Source: Halomonas sp. 'Soap Lake #6' (lineage in GTDB: Bacteria; Pseudomonadota; Gammaproteobacteria; Pseudomonadales; Halomonadaceae). Taken from it: a DNA stretch of 64,000 nucleotides. The stretch is taken from the NCBI RefSeq assembly GCF_003031405.1, contig NZ_CP020469.1, positions 2,914,001-2,978,000 of the forward strand, given 5' to 3'. The notes under the pieces were generated by a model. That model was not told the origin of the DNA. It searched no databases and worked only from the letters and a program-made list of their open reading frames with translations. Positions 46,788 to 55,957 of the stretch are shown in pieces. The stretch's first letter is position 1; the number at the start of each line of letters is the position of its first letter. The position numbers and the translations under genes are program-made.

Positions 46788-47561
46788 TTATAACGCTTGC
46801 AGGGCTGAAGGCGTTTTTTGCGGCGGCGTACGCACACTATCCAGCGGTAAATGCCCTGCCCAGCCAAGATGATTAAACAGCGCGGTCATCGTGTCATCCA
46901 GGGCGCAGCTTAATTGTACACGCTTGTCGAGCAGCGGATGGTCGAAGGCCAAGTAGGTGGCCGCCAGCAGTAAGCGTGGCGCGCTCAGTTGTTCGGCAAA
47001 AAAGCGATTGTGAACACTTTTACCGTGCTTGGCATCGCCAATGATTGGGTAGCCCCGCCGCGAGAGATGGCGACGAATCTGATGGCGTCGCCCGGTCAGC
47101 GGCCGCGCTTCCACTAACGAATAACGCGCGACTTGATAGCGATCTACTTGCACCGGTAGCTCAACGCTATCCAGGCGACGAATATCAGTCATCGCTGGCA
47201 TCGCGGGCATCTCAGCCTTGGGACGTGTGCCATCTTCTTCCCGCAGAGGGTAGTCCAAACGCTCGCTTTCTGGGGCTTTACCACGCACCACCGCCAAATA
47301 GCGCTTCTCTACCTGGCGCTCGCTAAAGGCTTCGCTGAGCAGTCCAGCCACTGCAGAGAAGAGCGCAAACACCATCACCCCTGAAGTAGGTCGATCTAGC
47401 CGGTGAACGGGATAGACTCGCTTACCGAGCTGATCACGCAGCCGTTGAAGCAGAAACTCCGTTTCGCCACGGGCTAACGCCGAGCGGTGCACCAAAAGCC
47501 CTGAGGGTTTATGCACCGCAACCAGATACTCATCCTGGTAGAGGATGTTAAGTGGCGTCAT
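46788..47561 (-). CDS. truC: TruC-type tRNA pseudouridine(65) synthase
   Basis: RluA-superfamily pseudouridine synthase; the closest match by length and sequence is TruC, which modifies U65 of tRNA-Ile and tRNA-Asp. The 257-aa protein begins LNILYQDEYLVAVHKPSGLLVHR and has the catalytic aspartate in VHRLDRPTSGVMVFAL (about residues 52-67), RYLAVVRG and the RluA-type RPLTGRRHQIRRHLS (about 156-170). No S4 domain is present, as expected for TruC. It lies 11 bases upstream of tcdA on the same strand, continuing a tRNA-modification theme. RluA-type specificity for another RNA cannot be ruled out. Confidence 0.88.
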   Translation of the reverse strand: MTPLNILYQDEYLVAVHKPSGLLVHRSALARGETEFLLQRLRDQLGKRVYPVHRLDRPTSGVMVFALFSAVAGLLSEAFSERQVEKRYLAVVRGKAPESERLDYPLREEDGTRPKAEMPAMPAMTDIRRLDSVELPVQVDRYQVARYSLVEARPLTGRRHQIRRHLSRRGYPIIGDAKHGKSVHNRFFAEQLSAPRLLLAATYLAFDHPLLDKRVQLSCALDDTMTALFNHLGWAGHLPLDSVRTPPQKTPSALQAL

Positions 47562-47646
47562 AACTCTCCCCGGTAGTGGCTAATAACAAAAACAGGGCGC
47601 CATTGTCGCGGCTTGGCCGTGAGATGTCATCCACCCAATTCCCCTT

Positions 47647-47711
47647 CAAGACTTTTCCAAGGACTTTTCCAGGGACTTTTCCAAGACTTTTCCAAGACTT
47701 TTCAAATACTT
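47647..47711. repeat. Tandem 11-12-bp repeats upstream of truC
   Basis: Five consecutive units of the type CAAGACTTTTC or CAGGGACTTTTC and a partial sixth, within the 226-base gap between truC and the LysR gene. A short open frame through them (47613-47795) is not a credible gene. Apart from these repeats and presumed promoters I see nothing in the gap. Confidence 0.85.
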
Positions 47712-47787
47712 TACATTCGGGCAATTGGCGTTAGTGGTGGCACTATGTTTATTGCATTCATTATAGAGAAGCAATCTGATCAGTCGT

Positions 47788-48735
47788 TTAAGTAAGTGGG
47801 TTCGCCGCTTCGGGTAGCAGCGGTAGATTGCCAGGTGGAATCTGTGTTTTTAAGAACTCTAGAAACGCCTGCGTTGCACTCGGCAAGGTACGTTTGGCCA
47901 GGGTTTGGACTTCGACAAAGCGAGAGTCCATACCCTGGTCACGAATAGGAATAGCAACCACACGCTGTTGATGAATGCGGTAACGAACAGAAATCTCACC
48001 GGCAAGCGCCACCCCTCCCCCCAGTATGGCGAAATTAATCAATGCTTCGGTGTAATCGCTGCTAAAGATGGATTCAAACGCTAAATTCTGGCGGCTACAG
48101 CAGATATCAAATAGCTGGCGCAACGTTGTTTCAGGTGATGACAATGCCAACGGATAGCGCTGAAGCTGAGCTAAGGAAATATGCTTCTTCGCTGCTAATT
48201 CATGATGCGGTGAAACCAGCGCCATAATCGGTGCGGGCTGCCTAAGGGCAACATTTATATCCGCTTCAGGTTTGAGGCTAAAGGTAATGCCTATATCAGC
48301 CTCGCCCTCCCTAACATGGCGGGTAGCTTCAGAAGGCGACCCTACCATCAGATGAAAGTGAATACCGCTGTAACGCTTGCGAAAGGCAGCGATGGCCGCA
48401 GGTAAAAAATCCACCGCAAAACCTTCTGAACTGGCCAGACGCACTTTACCCCGCTGGAGCCCGTGCAGAGCCAATATTTCGCTGCCAATACGATCAGCTT
48501 CAAGCTGCATATGGCGGGCATGTACCGCCAGCAATTCTCCTGCAGCGCTGGGCACCATGCCTCTTGCCCGTCGCTCAAACAATAAGGTATCCAGCTCACT
48601 TTCCAGCCGGGCGATCTGCCGGCTGATCGCCGAGGGCGCCACGTTAAGCTTTCCCGAGGCTTCGCTGATAGAGCCGCAGCGCACCACTTCGAGAAAGTAA
48701 CGTAAAGCGGTTTCTTGTAGCACCCGTGGATTCAT
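47788..48735 (-). CDS. LysR-family transcriptional regulator
   Basis: Likely controls the divergent peptide transporter operon. I start it at ATG 48735 with GGAGGT just upstream (product begins MNPRVLQETALRYFLEVVR, 315 aa). The open frame runs to 48966 through sequence that is not protein-like and overlaps the neighbour's start. The N-terminal winged helix-turn-helix is clear: GSISEASGKLNVAPSAISRQ and IARLESELDTLLFERRARGM (about residues 20-59). A periplasmic-binding-like effector domain follows (about 90-300). A dyad with a T-N11-A core at 48765 lies between the two genes. The effector is unknown and is presumably the transported peptide or its product. Confidence 0.92.
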   Translation of the reverse strand: MNPRVLQETALRYFLEVVRCGSISEASGKLNVAPSAISRQIARLESELDTLLFERRARGMVPSAAGELLAVHARHMQLEADRIGSEILALHGLQRGKVRLASSEGFAVDFLPAAIAAFRKRYSGIHFHLMVGSPSEATRHVREGEADIGITFSLKPEADINVALRQPAPIMALVSPHHELAAKKHISLAQLQRYPLALSSPETTLRQLFDICCSRQNLAFESIFSSDYTEALINFAILGGGVALAGEISVRYRIHQQRVVAIPIRDQGMDSRFVEVQTLAKRTLPSATQAFLEFLKTQIPPGNLPLLPEAANPLT

Positions 48736-48764
48736 GACACCTCCATTGCTTAGTGGTGAACAAG

Positions 48765-48783
48765 CATTGCCAAAACGGCAATG
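48765..48783. promoter_or_regulatory. Probable LysR-type regulator binding site
   Basis: CATTGCC-AAAAC-GGCAATG is a perfect 7-bp inverted repeat with the T-N11-A core of LysR sites. It lies 29 bases upstream of the lysR-type gene start and about 160 bases upstream of the transporter gene, suiting autoregulation plus activation. Confidence 0.6.
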
Positions 48784-48941
48784 ATAAGTTCTAAACATTG
48801 CACTTGTGGCATCCCTGATCAATAGCTTAGCTTGAAGTGGTGGAGAAATAACAACTCGGAACAATTTCATCTCATAACAACAGTACTGACAGTACGCCAA
48901 ACGCTCATAACCTTTCTTACTAAAAAATAATGAGGTATGAC

Positions 48942-50537
48942 ATGCATCTACACCCCACTCTTTCACAGCGCATTATTTCGCAAATAAAGGCTTCTCAACG
49001 ATCTCTTTCTCGTCGGGTATTCTGCTCACAACGAACCTTATGCTGGGCAGCATCTGCTACGTTACTAAGCTGCTCTACCTCGGTATTGGCAGGCAAAGCC
49101 AATGACACGCTGGTTTATGCCTCTGACAGCGAGCCTGAAAATGTTAGTCCCTACCACAACAACCTGCGCGAAGGAGTTATCCTCGCTCATTTGGCCTGGG
49201 ACACGCTGATCTACCGTAACCCTGAAACCAACGAGTATGAGCCCCGCTTGGCGACCGCATGGGAGTGGGTCGATGATAAGACCCTGGATCTTGTGCTGCG
49301 CGAGGGTGTGATCTTTCATAATGGCGAGGCTTTCAACGCTGACGATGTGGTGTTTACCTTCAACTACGCGGTATCCCCCGAATCCCGGGTAGTCACACGT
49401 CAAAATGTCGACTGGATCGAAAGTGCTGAGAAACTTGATGACTTTCAGGTTCGGGTCCATCTCAAAGACCCTTTCCCCGCCGCCCTTGAGTACCTTTCCG
49501 GCCCAATGCCGATTTACCCCAGTGAGTATTTTCAGGAAGTCGGCATCGAAGGCTTTAGCCGTCAGCCAGTGGGCACCGGCCCTTATCGGATTACTAACGT
49601 TCGCCCTGGGGACGGTGTGAGCTTAACGCGCTTTGAGGAGTACTTTACCGACAGCCCGATTGGCCAACCTGAGATTGGCAATATTGAGTTCAAGGCGATT
49701 GCCGATGAAGACTCGCGAATGGCACAGTTAATGTCCGGACAAGTTGATTGGATCTGGCGGGTGCCTGCCGACCAGGCTGAATCGCTGAGTAGCATGCCTC
49801 AGCTTAGCGTGCTCGGTGGTGAAACCATGCGTGTGGGTTATATCGGCCTGGATGCAGCAACCCGAGAAGACTCGCCATTAAATGATATCCGCGTGCGTCA
49901 AGCCATTAACCACGCCATGAACCGAGAAGGCCTCGCTAACGACCTGGTACGTGGCGGTAGCCAGCCGCTCTACGCCCCTTGCTTTCCCACTCAGTTTGGC
50001 TGTGAAACCCAGAACGTCATTGAGTATGAGTACGACCCAGAAAAAGCCCGTGAACTGCTCGCCGAAGCGGGTTACGCCGATGGCTTTGATATCAGCCTTC
50101 ACGCTTACCGGGAACGCGACTACGCCGAAGCCATGATTGGTGATCTGCGCGCTGTAGGCATTAATGCCAATCTGCGTTTTATGACCTCCCCCGCGCTACT
50201 GGAACTTCAGCGCAATGGGCAAACCGATATGTCCTTCAAAGCCTGGGGTTCCTTCTCTATTAACGATGTATCGGCCTTTGTCAGCGTCTACTTCTCGGGT
50301 GGCATCGATGATCTCTGGCAGGACAGCCAGGTACAGGAGTGGCTGCAAATCGCCGATACTTCGGTAGATTCTGATGTACGTCTCGATTACTACCAGCAAG
50401 TGCTCGCCCGCATCTCAGAACAAGCTTATTGGGCGCCACTGTTCTCCTACTCCACCTATTACGCTCACACCGCTGACCTGGACTTCACCGCTTACCCTGA
50501 TGAGCTTCCCCGCTTCTACGAGGCGAGCTGGAAGTAA
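48942..50537 (+). CDS. Peptide-type ABC transporter substrate-binding protein (family 5)
   Basis: Periplasmic receptor of a dipeptide/oligopeptide-type importer. I start it at ATG 48942, with GAGG 6 bases upstream (531 aa); an in-frame ATG at 48930 overlaps that ribosome site. An unusually long, basic signal region ends near STSVLAGKAND (cleavage about residue 51). The mature part has SBP family 5 landmarks: GVIFHNGEAFNADDVVFTF, GTGPYRITNVRPGDGVSLTR, PLNDIRVRQAINHAMNREGL and AYWAPLFSY. The ligand cannot be read from the sequence. It heads an operon with two permeases, two ATPases and two M20 peptidases. Confidence 0.92.
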   Translation: MHLHPTLSQRIISQIKASQRSLSRRVFCSQRTLCWAASATLLSCSTSVLAGKANDTLVYASDSEPENVSPYHNNLREGVILAHLAWDTLIYRNPETNEYEPRLATAWEWVDDKTLDLVLREGVIFHNGEAFNADDVVFTFNYAVSPESRVVTRQNVDWIESAEKLDDFQVRVHLKDPFPAALEYLSGPMPIYPSEYFQEVGIEGFSRQPVGTGPYRITNVRPGDGVSLTRFEEYFTDSPIGQPEIGNIEFKAIADEDSRMAQLMSGQVDWIWRVPADQAESLSSMPQLSVLGGETMRVGYIGLDAATREDSPLNDIRVRQAINHAMNREGLANDLVRGGSQPLYAPCFPTQFGCETQNVIEYEYDPEKARELLAEAGYADGFDISLHAYRERDYAEAMIGDLRAVGINANLRFMTSPALLELQRNGQTDMSFKAWGSFSINDVSAFVSVYFSGGIDDLWQDSQVQEWLQIADTSVDSDVRLDYYQQVLARISEQAYWAPLFSYSTYYAHTADLDFTAYPDELPRFYEASWK

Positions 50538-50570
50538 CGCTACTGGTGAAATTCTGATCGACTTAACGGC

Positions 50571-50592
50571 AGCCGTGGCACTCGCCACGGTT
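50571..50592 (+). other. Intercistronic stem-loop after the binding-protein gene
   Basis: CCGTGGC (50573-50579) pairs perfectly with GCCACGG (50584-50590) around the loop ACTC, with weaker outer pairs. No T run follows. Such stem-loops after ABC binding-protein genes usually stabilise the upstream mRNA so that more receptor than permease is made. Confidence 0.6.
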
Positions 50593-50621
50593 CGCCTTCC
50601 ACAGCGTGGGAGTGATGCTTT

Positions 50622-51539
50622 ATGTGGGCATTTGTTTTCAAGCGCACGCTAATAGCGCTTAGCGTCGCGCTGACTATTTCGGTGCTCTGCTTTAGTTTGC
50701 TGCAGCTCTCGGGTGACTTGGCACTTTCCATTGGTGGCCCAGAGGCCACCGCTGAACAGGTTGAGCAGATCAGGACGGATTACGGCCTGGATCGCCCGGT
50801 GATTCAGCAATTTACCACTTGGCTATGGGGAGCGGTGCAGCTCGACTTTGGGCGCTCTTACTACTACCAGAGCGATGTTATGGATCTGGTCGTTGAGCGC
50901 CTTCCGGTGACCATGACGCTGGGGATTATGTCGCTGGCAATCGCGCTGGGCGTCTCTATCCCGCTAGGTGTCGTGGCCGCCCTTAAACGGGGCAGCTGGA
51001 TAGACCGTGTGGCGATGACTATTGCGGTGACTGGCCAGGCCATGCCCAACTTCTGGTTTGGTTTAACGCTGATTATTGTGTTTGCCGTCAAGCTGCAGTG
51101 GTTTCCCGCGGCAGGCAGCGATAGCTGGCAAGGCTTTGTGCTACCCGCCATTGCACTGGGCTACTACGCCACCCCCGCCATGATGCGCCTTACCCGCAGC
51201 GGCATGCTGGAAGTGCTAGAGGCGGATTACATCCGCACCGCCCGAGCCAAAGGGCTGCGTACCGGCACGGTTATCTTCAAACACGCCCTACGCAATGCGG
51301 TCATTCCAGTAGTAGCGCTGGCCGCGGTGGAGCTGGGATTTATGCTCGGCGGTTCAGTGGTTATCGAAACCGTTTTTTCGCTACGCGGGCTGGGTCAACT
51401 GGCCTGGAACGCCATTTCCCGCAATGACTACCCGGTAGTCCAGGCCATCGTCCTGATCATTGCGCTGTTCTATATCGTGCTGACGCTGCTGGCCGACATT
51501 CTCAACGCAATCCTCGACCCACGCCTGCGCGCGCGTTAA
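50622..51539 (+). CDS. Peptide-type ABC transporter permease (DppB-like)
   Basis: First inner-membrane channel subunit of the importer. The 305-aa protein has six hydrophobic helices. Typical DppB features are the N-terminal FKRTLIALSVALTISVLCFS, the periplasmic loop with DYGLDRPVIQQF (about residues 52-63), and the EAA coupling loop YIRTARAKGLRTGTVIFKHA (about 203-222) that contacts the ATPases. The tail ADILNAILDPRLR is canonical. It follows the binding-protein gene after 84 bases that include a stem-loop. Confidence 0.94.
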   Translation: MWAFVFKRTLIALSVALTISVLCFSLLQLSGDLALSIGGPEATAEQVEQIRTDYGLDRPVIQQFTTWLWGAVQLDFGRSYYYQSDVMDLVVERLPVTMTLGIMSLAIALGVSIPLGVVAALKRGSWIDRVAMTIAVTGQAMPNFWFGLTLIIVFAVKLQWFPAAGSDSWQGFVLPAIALGYYATPAMMRLTRSGMLEVLEADYIRTARAKGLRTGTVIFKHALRNAVIPVVALAAVELGFMLGGSVVIETVFSLRGLGQLAWNAISRNDYPVVQAIVLIIALFYIVLTLLADILNAILDPRLRAR

Positions 51540-51550
51540 CGGAGAACACC

Positions 51551-52459
51551 ATGGCACCTATCCTTTCCCCACAAGTAGCCGCAGAGCAACACTTGGTTGC
51601 TACTTGGCAGTCGCGCCTATTTCGCAACATGCTTAATAACCGCAGTTTTGCGATTGGGTTATTGATCATTACATCACTAGGAATTGTGGCGCTGCTGGCG
51701 CCTTGGTTAGCTCCCCATGATCCCTATCTACAGAATACCGCGAACCGTATGGTGCCACCCTTTTGGCACGAAACCGGTAGCTGGACACACCCATTAGGCA
51801 CCGACCGCCTTGGCCGCGACTATCTTAGTCGACTGATTTATGGCACCCGTATTTCACTCTTTATCGGCATAGTGGTCGCGCTTATTTCAGGGCTGATTGG
51901 TACCACCTTGGGCGTCTTGGCGGGCTACTTTGGTGGTCGCGTTGATGCGGTAGTGAGTTACCTGCTCACTACTCGTTTGGCCATGCCGGTGGTGTTAGTG
52001 GCGCTTGCCATGGCCTCGTTGATTGGTGGTTCGATGCTCACCGTTACCCTGCTGCTGGGGCTGCTACTCTGGGACCGCTTCGCCGTGGTTGCCCGCTCAG
52101 CCACCCTGCAATTACGTGACGCTGAGTATGTCCAAGCCGCCCGCGCACTGGGCTGCCCACTGCACTACATTCTGCTGCGCGAAGTGCTCCCTAACATTGC
52201 AGGTGCATTGATCGTTGTCGCCACACTTGAGGTCGCCAACGCCATTTTGCTCGAAGCGACGTTATCGTTTTTGGGTATGGGCGTGCAGCCACCATTGCCC
52301 TCCTGGGGGCTAATGATCGCCGAAGGCAAAGCCTATATGTTCTTTCAGCCTTGGGTGATTACGATTCCCGGCAGCGCGCTATTTATGCTGGTGCTGGCAA
52401 TTAACTTACTTGGCGACGGCCTACGCGACATGACTGTCCAGGGAGGCCGCAATGAGTAA
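51551..52459 (+). CDS. Peptide-type ABC transporter permease (DppC-like)
   Basis: Second channel subunit. The 302-aa protein has the DppC/OppC N-terminus (RNMLNNRSFAIGLLIITSLG), a periplasmic loop with HPLGTDRLGRDYLSRLIYGT (about residues 78-97) and the EAA loop YVQAARALGCPLHYILLREV (about 193-212). The ending NLLGDGLRDMTV is also typical. It starts 11 bases after the first permease with GGAGA as ribosome site and overlaps the first ATPase gene by 8 bases. Confidence 0.94.
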   Translation: MAPILSPQVAAEQHLVATWQSRLFRNMLNNRSFAIGLLIITSLGIVALLAPWLAPHDPYLQNTANRMVPPFWHETGSWTHPLGTDRLGRDYLSRLIYGTRISLFIGIVVALISGLIGTTLGVLAGYFGGRVDAVVSYLLTTRLAMPVVLVALAMASLIGGSMLTVTLLLGLLLWDRFAVVARSATLQLRDAEYVQAARALGCPLHYILLREVLPNIAGALIVVATLEVANAILLEATLSFLGMGVQPPLPSWGLMIAEGKAYMFFQPWVITIPGSALFMLVLAINLLGDGLRDMTVQGGRNE

Positions 52460-53501
52460 TCTACCTTTATCTGAGCGTTCAACAGCGCCAGCCTCACCGC
52501 TACTCAGCGTCAAACAGCTACGTGTTGATTTACCGGTAGCCAAAGGCACGCTTCATGCCGTTCGGGGCATCGATTTTCACGTTGAACGGGGTGAAATGCT
52601 CTGTCTGGTGGGCGAATCTGGGTGTGGCAAATCCATGACGTCATTGGCATTGATGGGCTTACTACCGCGCAAAGCGCAAATACACGCCGACTGCCTTAAC
52701 TTTGACGGCATTGATCTACTCACTATGACAGAGCACGAGCGTAGCAACCTGCGTGGTGCTCGCATGGCAATGATTTTTCAAGAACCCATGACCGCGCTTA
52801 ATCCTGCCTACACCCTGGGCAATCAGCTCTGCGAAGCCTTGCGCCGCCACCAGCGGGTATCGCGAAAGGCGGCCCACGACCGCGCGGTTTATTTATTGGA
52901 GCGGGTGGGCATCAGCGCTGCCACCGAACGCATGCGCCAGTATCCTCACCAGCTCTCTGGTGGGCTGCGCCAGCGGGTAATGATCGCCATGGCGCTAATG
53001 TGCGAACCCGATTTGATCATTGCCGATGAACCCACCACGGCGCTAGACGTTACGATTCAGGCGCAAATTCTGCACCTGTTGCGTGATCTCCAACAGGAGT
53101 TTGGTACCGCGGTTATCTTCATCACCCACGACCTTGGCGTTGTGGCGCGCATTGCCGACCGGGTCGCCGTAATGTATGCCGGCGAAGTAATTGAAACCGC
53201 ATCCGCACAAGCACTCTTTAAGACCCCCAGCCATCCCTACACTCAAGGGTTGTTGAGATGCATACCATCACCGGGAAAAACACCGCCGGGCAGCCGCTTA
53301 CAGGCCATTCCAGGTGTGGTGCCAAGTTTGGTAGGTAAGCTCCAGGGCTGCGCCTTCTGTAATCGCTGCGACCAAGCAGATGAAATCTGCCAAACCACTC
53401 CCCCGTTACACCCCATCGCCAGCGGGCACTCTGCACGCTGCCATTTTGCTCATCCGCTAGCGAGCTCTGCACACGTAAACACGCCGGAGGTAGTGTCATG
53501 A
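52452..53501 (+). CDS. Peptide-type ABC transporter ATP-binding protein (DppD-like)
   Basis: ATPase subunit that powers the importer. The 349-aa protein has Walker A GESGCGKS (about residues 54-61), the Q-loop [13 protein letters not shown] signature LSGGLRQRV (about 170-178), Walker [13 protein letters not shown] (about 190-201) and the switch ITHDLGVVA. After residue 290 comes the oligopeptide-type C-terminal extension with Cys residues [14 protein letters not shown], known to bind an iron-sulfur cluster in DppD. This length and motif place it in the true peptide branch, unlike the second ABC system in this window. Confidence 0.94.
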   Translation: MSNLPLSERSTAPASPLLSVKQLRVDLPVAKGTLHAVRGIDFHVERGEMLCLVGESGCGKSMTSLALMGLLPRKAQIHADCLNFDGIDLLTMTEHERSNLRGARMAMIFQEPMTALNPAYTLGNQLCEALRRHQRVSRKAAHDRAVYLLERVGISAATERMRQYPHQLSGGLRQRVMIAMALMCEPDLIIADEPTTALDVTIQAQILHLLRDLQQEFGTAVIFITHDLGVVARIADRVAVMYAGEVIETASAQALFKTPSHPYTQGLLRCIPSPGKTPPGSRLQAIPGVVPSLVGKLQGCAFCNRCDQADEICQTTPPLHPIASGHSARCHFAHPLASSAHVNTPEVVS

Positions 53502-54487
53502 GTCACCCTTCCCCTGTGGCCAATAGTAGCGATTCTCTTGCTCTTGAACTGTGCGCGCTATCAAAGAGCTTCACGCTAGGCGGCGGAATGCTGCATAAAA
53601 GCCGTACCTTACAGGCGGTAAAGGATGTATCGCTGCGCGTTCCCCACGGTCAGGTGATGGGGCTGGTGGGCGAGTCAGGCTGCGGTAAAAGTACCTTAGC
53701 TAAAATGTTGCTGGGGCTGACACCCCCTAGCTCGGGCGATGTGCTGATTAATGGTAAGGCTATTGTTAACGCTAACCAAAAGGCGTTAGCCCGCCATATT
53801 CAGCCGATTTTCCAAGACCCTTACTCCTCGCTTAACCCCCGTCAGCGAATTGCCCAGATCGTTGGTTTGCCGCTGCGCATCCATGCCATTGGCACACCCA
53901 AGGAGCAGGCCGTAAAGGTCGATGAGATGCTCGATATGGTCGGGCTGCCCAAACGTGCTGCCCAGCAATACCCTGGGCAGATGTCCGGCGGTCAACGCCA
54001 ACGGGTAGCGATTGCCCGGGCGCTGATTATGCGCCCTGACCTGGTGATTTGTGACGAACCGACCTCCGCATTGGATGTGTCGGTTCAGGCCCAGATACTC
54101 AATCTACTGCTCGACCTGAAAGATGAGTTTGGCCTTACCTATCTGTTTATTAGCCACGATCTCGCCGTGGTTGAACACCTAGCAGACCGGCTAGCGGTAA
54201 TGTATCTGGGCCGCATTGTGGAAGAAGGCACCCGCGAGCAAATTTTTACAGCGCCTCGTCACCCTTACACCCAAGCGCTGCTCGCTTCCGCGCTAACCCC
54301 AGAACCTGATTTAGGTGTGCCCGATATCGGATTAGGGGCAGGCCAACCTGATCCGAGCCGACCGCCCTCTGGCTGCGCCTTCCACCCTCGCTGCCCGATG
54401 GCTCAGCCAGAGTGTGCCCAGCAAGCCCCCGCACTGAGTGTTAATGATCAGCGAAACCAGGGCAGTGTCGCCTGCCACTTTGCCTAA
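53498..54487 (+). CDS. Peptide-type ABC transporter ATP-binding protein (DppF-like)
   Basis: Second ATPase of the importer. The 329-aa protein has Walker [10 protein letters not shown] (about residues 58-66), Q-loop FQDPYSSLNPRQR (about 104-116), signature MSGGQRQRVAIARAL (about 161-175), Walker B LVICDEPTSALD and the switch ISHDLAVV. The C-terminal peptide-transporter extension with CAFHPRCPMAQPEC is present. It overlaps the first ATPase gene by 4 bases and is followed after 48 bases by the first M20 peptidase. Confidence 0.94.
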   Translation: MSHPSPVANSSDSLALELCALSKSFTLGGGMLHKSRTLQAVKDVSLRVPHGQVMGLVGESGCGKSTLAKMLLGLTPPSSGDVLINGKAIVNANQKALARHIQPIFQDPYSSLNPRQRIAQIVGLPLRIHAIGTPKEQAVKVDEMLDMVGLPKRAAQQYPGQMSGGQRQRVAIARALIMRPDLVICDEPTSALDVSVQAQILNLLLDLKDEFGLTYLFISHDLAVVEHLADRLAVMYLGRIVEEGTREQIFTAPRHPYTQALLASALTPEPDLGVPDIGLGAGQPDPSRPPSGCAFHPRCPMAQPECAQQAPALSVNDQRNQGSVACHFA

Positions 54488-54535
54488 ATACTCGTAACCA
54501 TCCACTACTGATGCCTAACGTTACAAGGAGTGCTT

Positions 54536-55957
54536 ATGACACGCCAACACGCCCTGGACAATGCCAAAGCCTATTTTGACAGCGGCGAGTTTTATACTCA
54601 GCTTGCCCCTCGTATTGCCATCCGCAGTGAAAGCCAGGAGCCCAATCGGCTGGAAGAACTGCACCGTTACCTTACCGAACAAATTATCCCAGACATTGAA
54701 CAGCTCGGTTTCACCTGGGAAATTGTCGATAACCCGGTGGCAGGGTTCGGGCCCTTTCTTATTGCGGAAAGAATTGAGCCAGGCGCCGCCTTCAGCGTAT
54801 TAACCTACGGTCATGGCGATGTGATACGCGGCTACGATGATCAATGGACCGACGGTCTGTCGCCTTGGCAAATCACTCAACAAGAGGATCGCTGGTACGG
54901 ACGCGGCACCGCTGACAACAAAGGCCAGCACACCATCAATTTAGCCGCGCTGGGCTGTGTGTTAAAAGCCAGCGGCGGGCAATTGGGCTATAACGTTAAG
55001 CTGGTGTTGGAAATGGGCGAAGAGACCGGCTCCCCTGGCCTAAAGGAGATCTGCCACCGCTACCGCGAGCGTTTAGCGGCCGATGTGTTTATTGCTTCGG
55101 ATGGCCCTCGCTTAAACGCCGACTCCCCCACCCTGTTTTTAGGTTCACGGGGGGCATTCAATTTCGACCTTAAACTCCAGGCCCGGGAAGGCGCCCACCA
55201 CTCTGGCAACTGGGGCGGGGTACTCAAAAATCCTGCGGTGCGTTTGGCCAATGCCCTTAGCACACTGGTAGATGCCAACGGCGTTATTCAGATCCAAGGG
55301 CTACGGCCTGAACCTATTCCAGACGCCGTGCGAGATGCAGTCGCCACATTGGAAGTGGGTGTTGGAGACAATGCCCCCGCCATCGACACGGACTGGGGAG
55401 AGCCAGGGTTATCCCCCGCTGAGCGGCTGTTTGGCTGGAATACGCTAGAAGTGCTCGCCATGAAAGCAGGCAACCCTGACGCCCCAGCCAATGCGATCCC
55501 ACCCCACGCCTACGCCCACTGCCAATTACGTTATGTGGTGGGCAGCGACCAAGATAACTTTCTTGCTCATTTACGCCACCACCTTGACCAACATGGCTTT
55601 AGTGATATCGAAGTCAGCGCGGCACGCATGTCGCAGATGGCCGCTACCCGGCTTGATCCTGAAGATCCATGGGTGGGCTGGGCGTTAGCCTCAATGCAGC
55701 TTTCGACCAATAAAACGCCTACATTGTTACCTAACTTAGGCGGCTCGTTACCCAACGATGTATTTGCCGAGACACTGGGTTTACCCACCTTATGGGTTCC
55801 CCACTCTTACCCCTCCTGCTCGCAGCATGCCCCTGACGAACACCTACTAGGGAGTATTGCTTCGGAAGCACTTATATTAATGGCGGGACTATTCTGGGAT
55901 CTTACTACCCAGGGAGCAGAGATTAATAAGGAGCGAGCCTCATGCAAGACCCACTAA
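54536..55957 (+). CDS. M20 family metallopeptidase (first of two)
   Basis: Two-metal hydrolase of the M20 family, presumably cytoplasmic because no signal peptide is seen. ATG 54536 has AAGGAG 5 bases upstream; the in-frame GTG at 54530 overlaps that site (473 aa from 54536). Metal-binding segments are YGHGDVIRGYDDQW (about residues 88-101), GRGTADNKGQHT (about 121-132) and the catalytic Glu pair in LEMGEETGSPGL (about 159-170). The dimerisation domain includes HHSGNWGG. Its end overlaps the second M20 gene by 16 bases. It is in the transporter operon, so it likely cleaves the imported compound; the exact bond is unknown. Confidence 0.88.
   Translation: MTRQHALDNAKAYFDSGEFYTQLAPRIAIRSESQEPNRLEELHRYLTEQIIPDIEQLGFTWEIVDNPVAGFGPFLIAERIEPGAAFSVLTYGHGDVIRGYDDQWTDGLSPWQITQQEDRWYGRGTADNKGQHTINLAALGCVLKASGGQLGYNVKLVLEMGEETGSPGLKEICHRYRERLAADVFIASDGPRLNADSPTLFLGSRGAFNFDLKLQAREGAHHSGNWGGVLKNPAVRLANALSTLVDANGVIQIQGLRPEPIPDAVRDAVATLEVGVGDNAPAIDTDWGEPGLSPAERLFGWNTLEVLAMKAGNPDAPANAIPPHAYAHCQLRYVVGSDQDNFLAHLRHHLDQHGFSDIEVSAARMSQMAATRLDPEDPWVGWALASMQLSTNKTPTLLPNLGGSLPNDVFAETLGLPTLWVPHSYPSCSQHAPDEHLLGSIASEALILMAGLFWDLTTQGAEINKERASCKTH

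Noticed and set aside
47613..47795. 60-codon open frame with the repeated segment LFQGLFQGLFQ
   Set aside because: The repeat is produced by the tandem DNA array at 47647-47711. No ribosome site, and the frame ends inside the end of the LysR gene.
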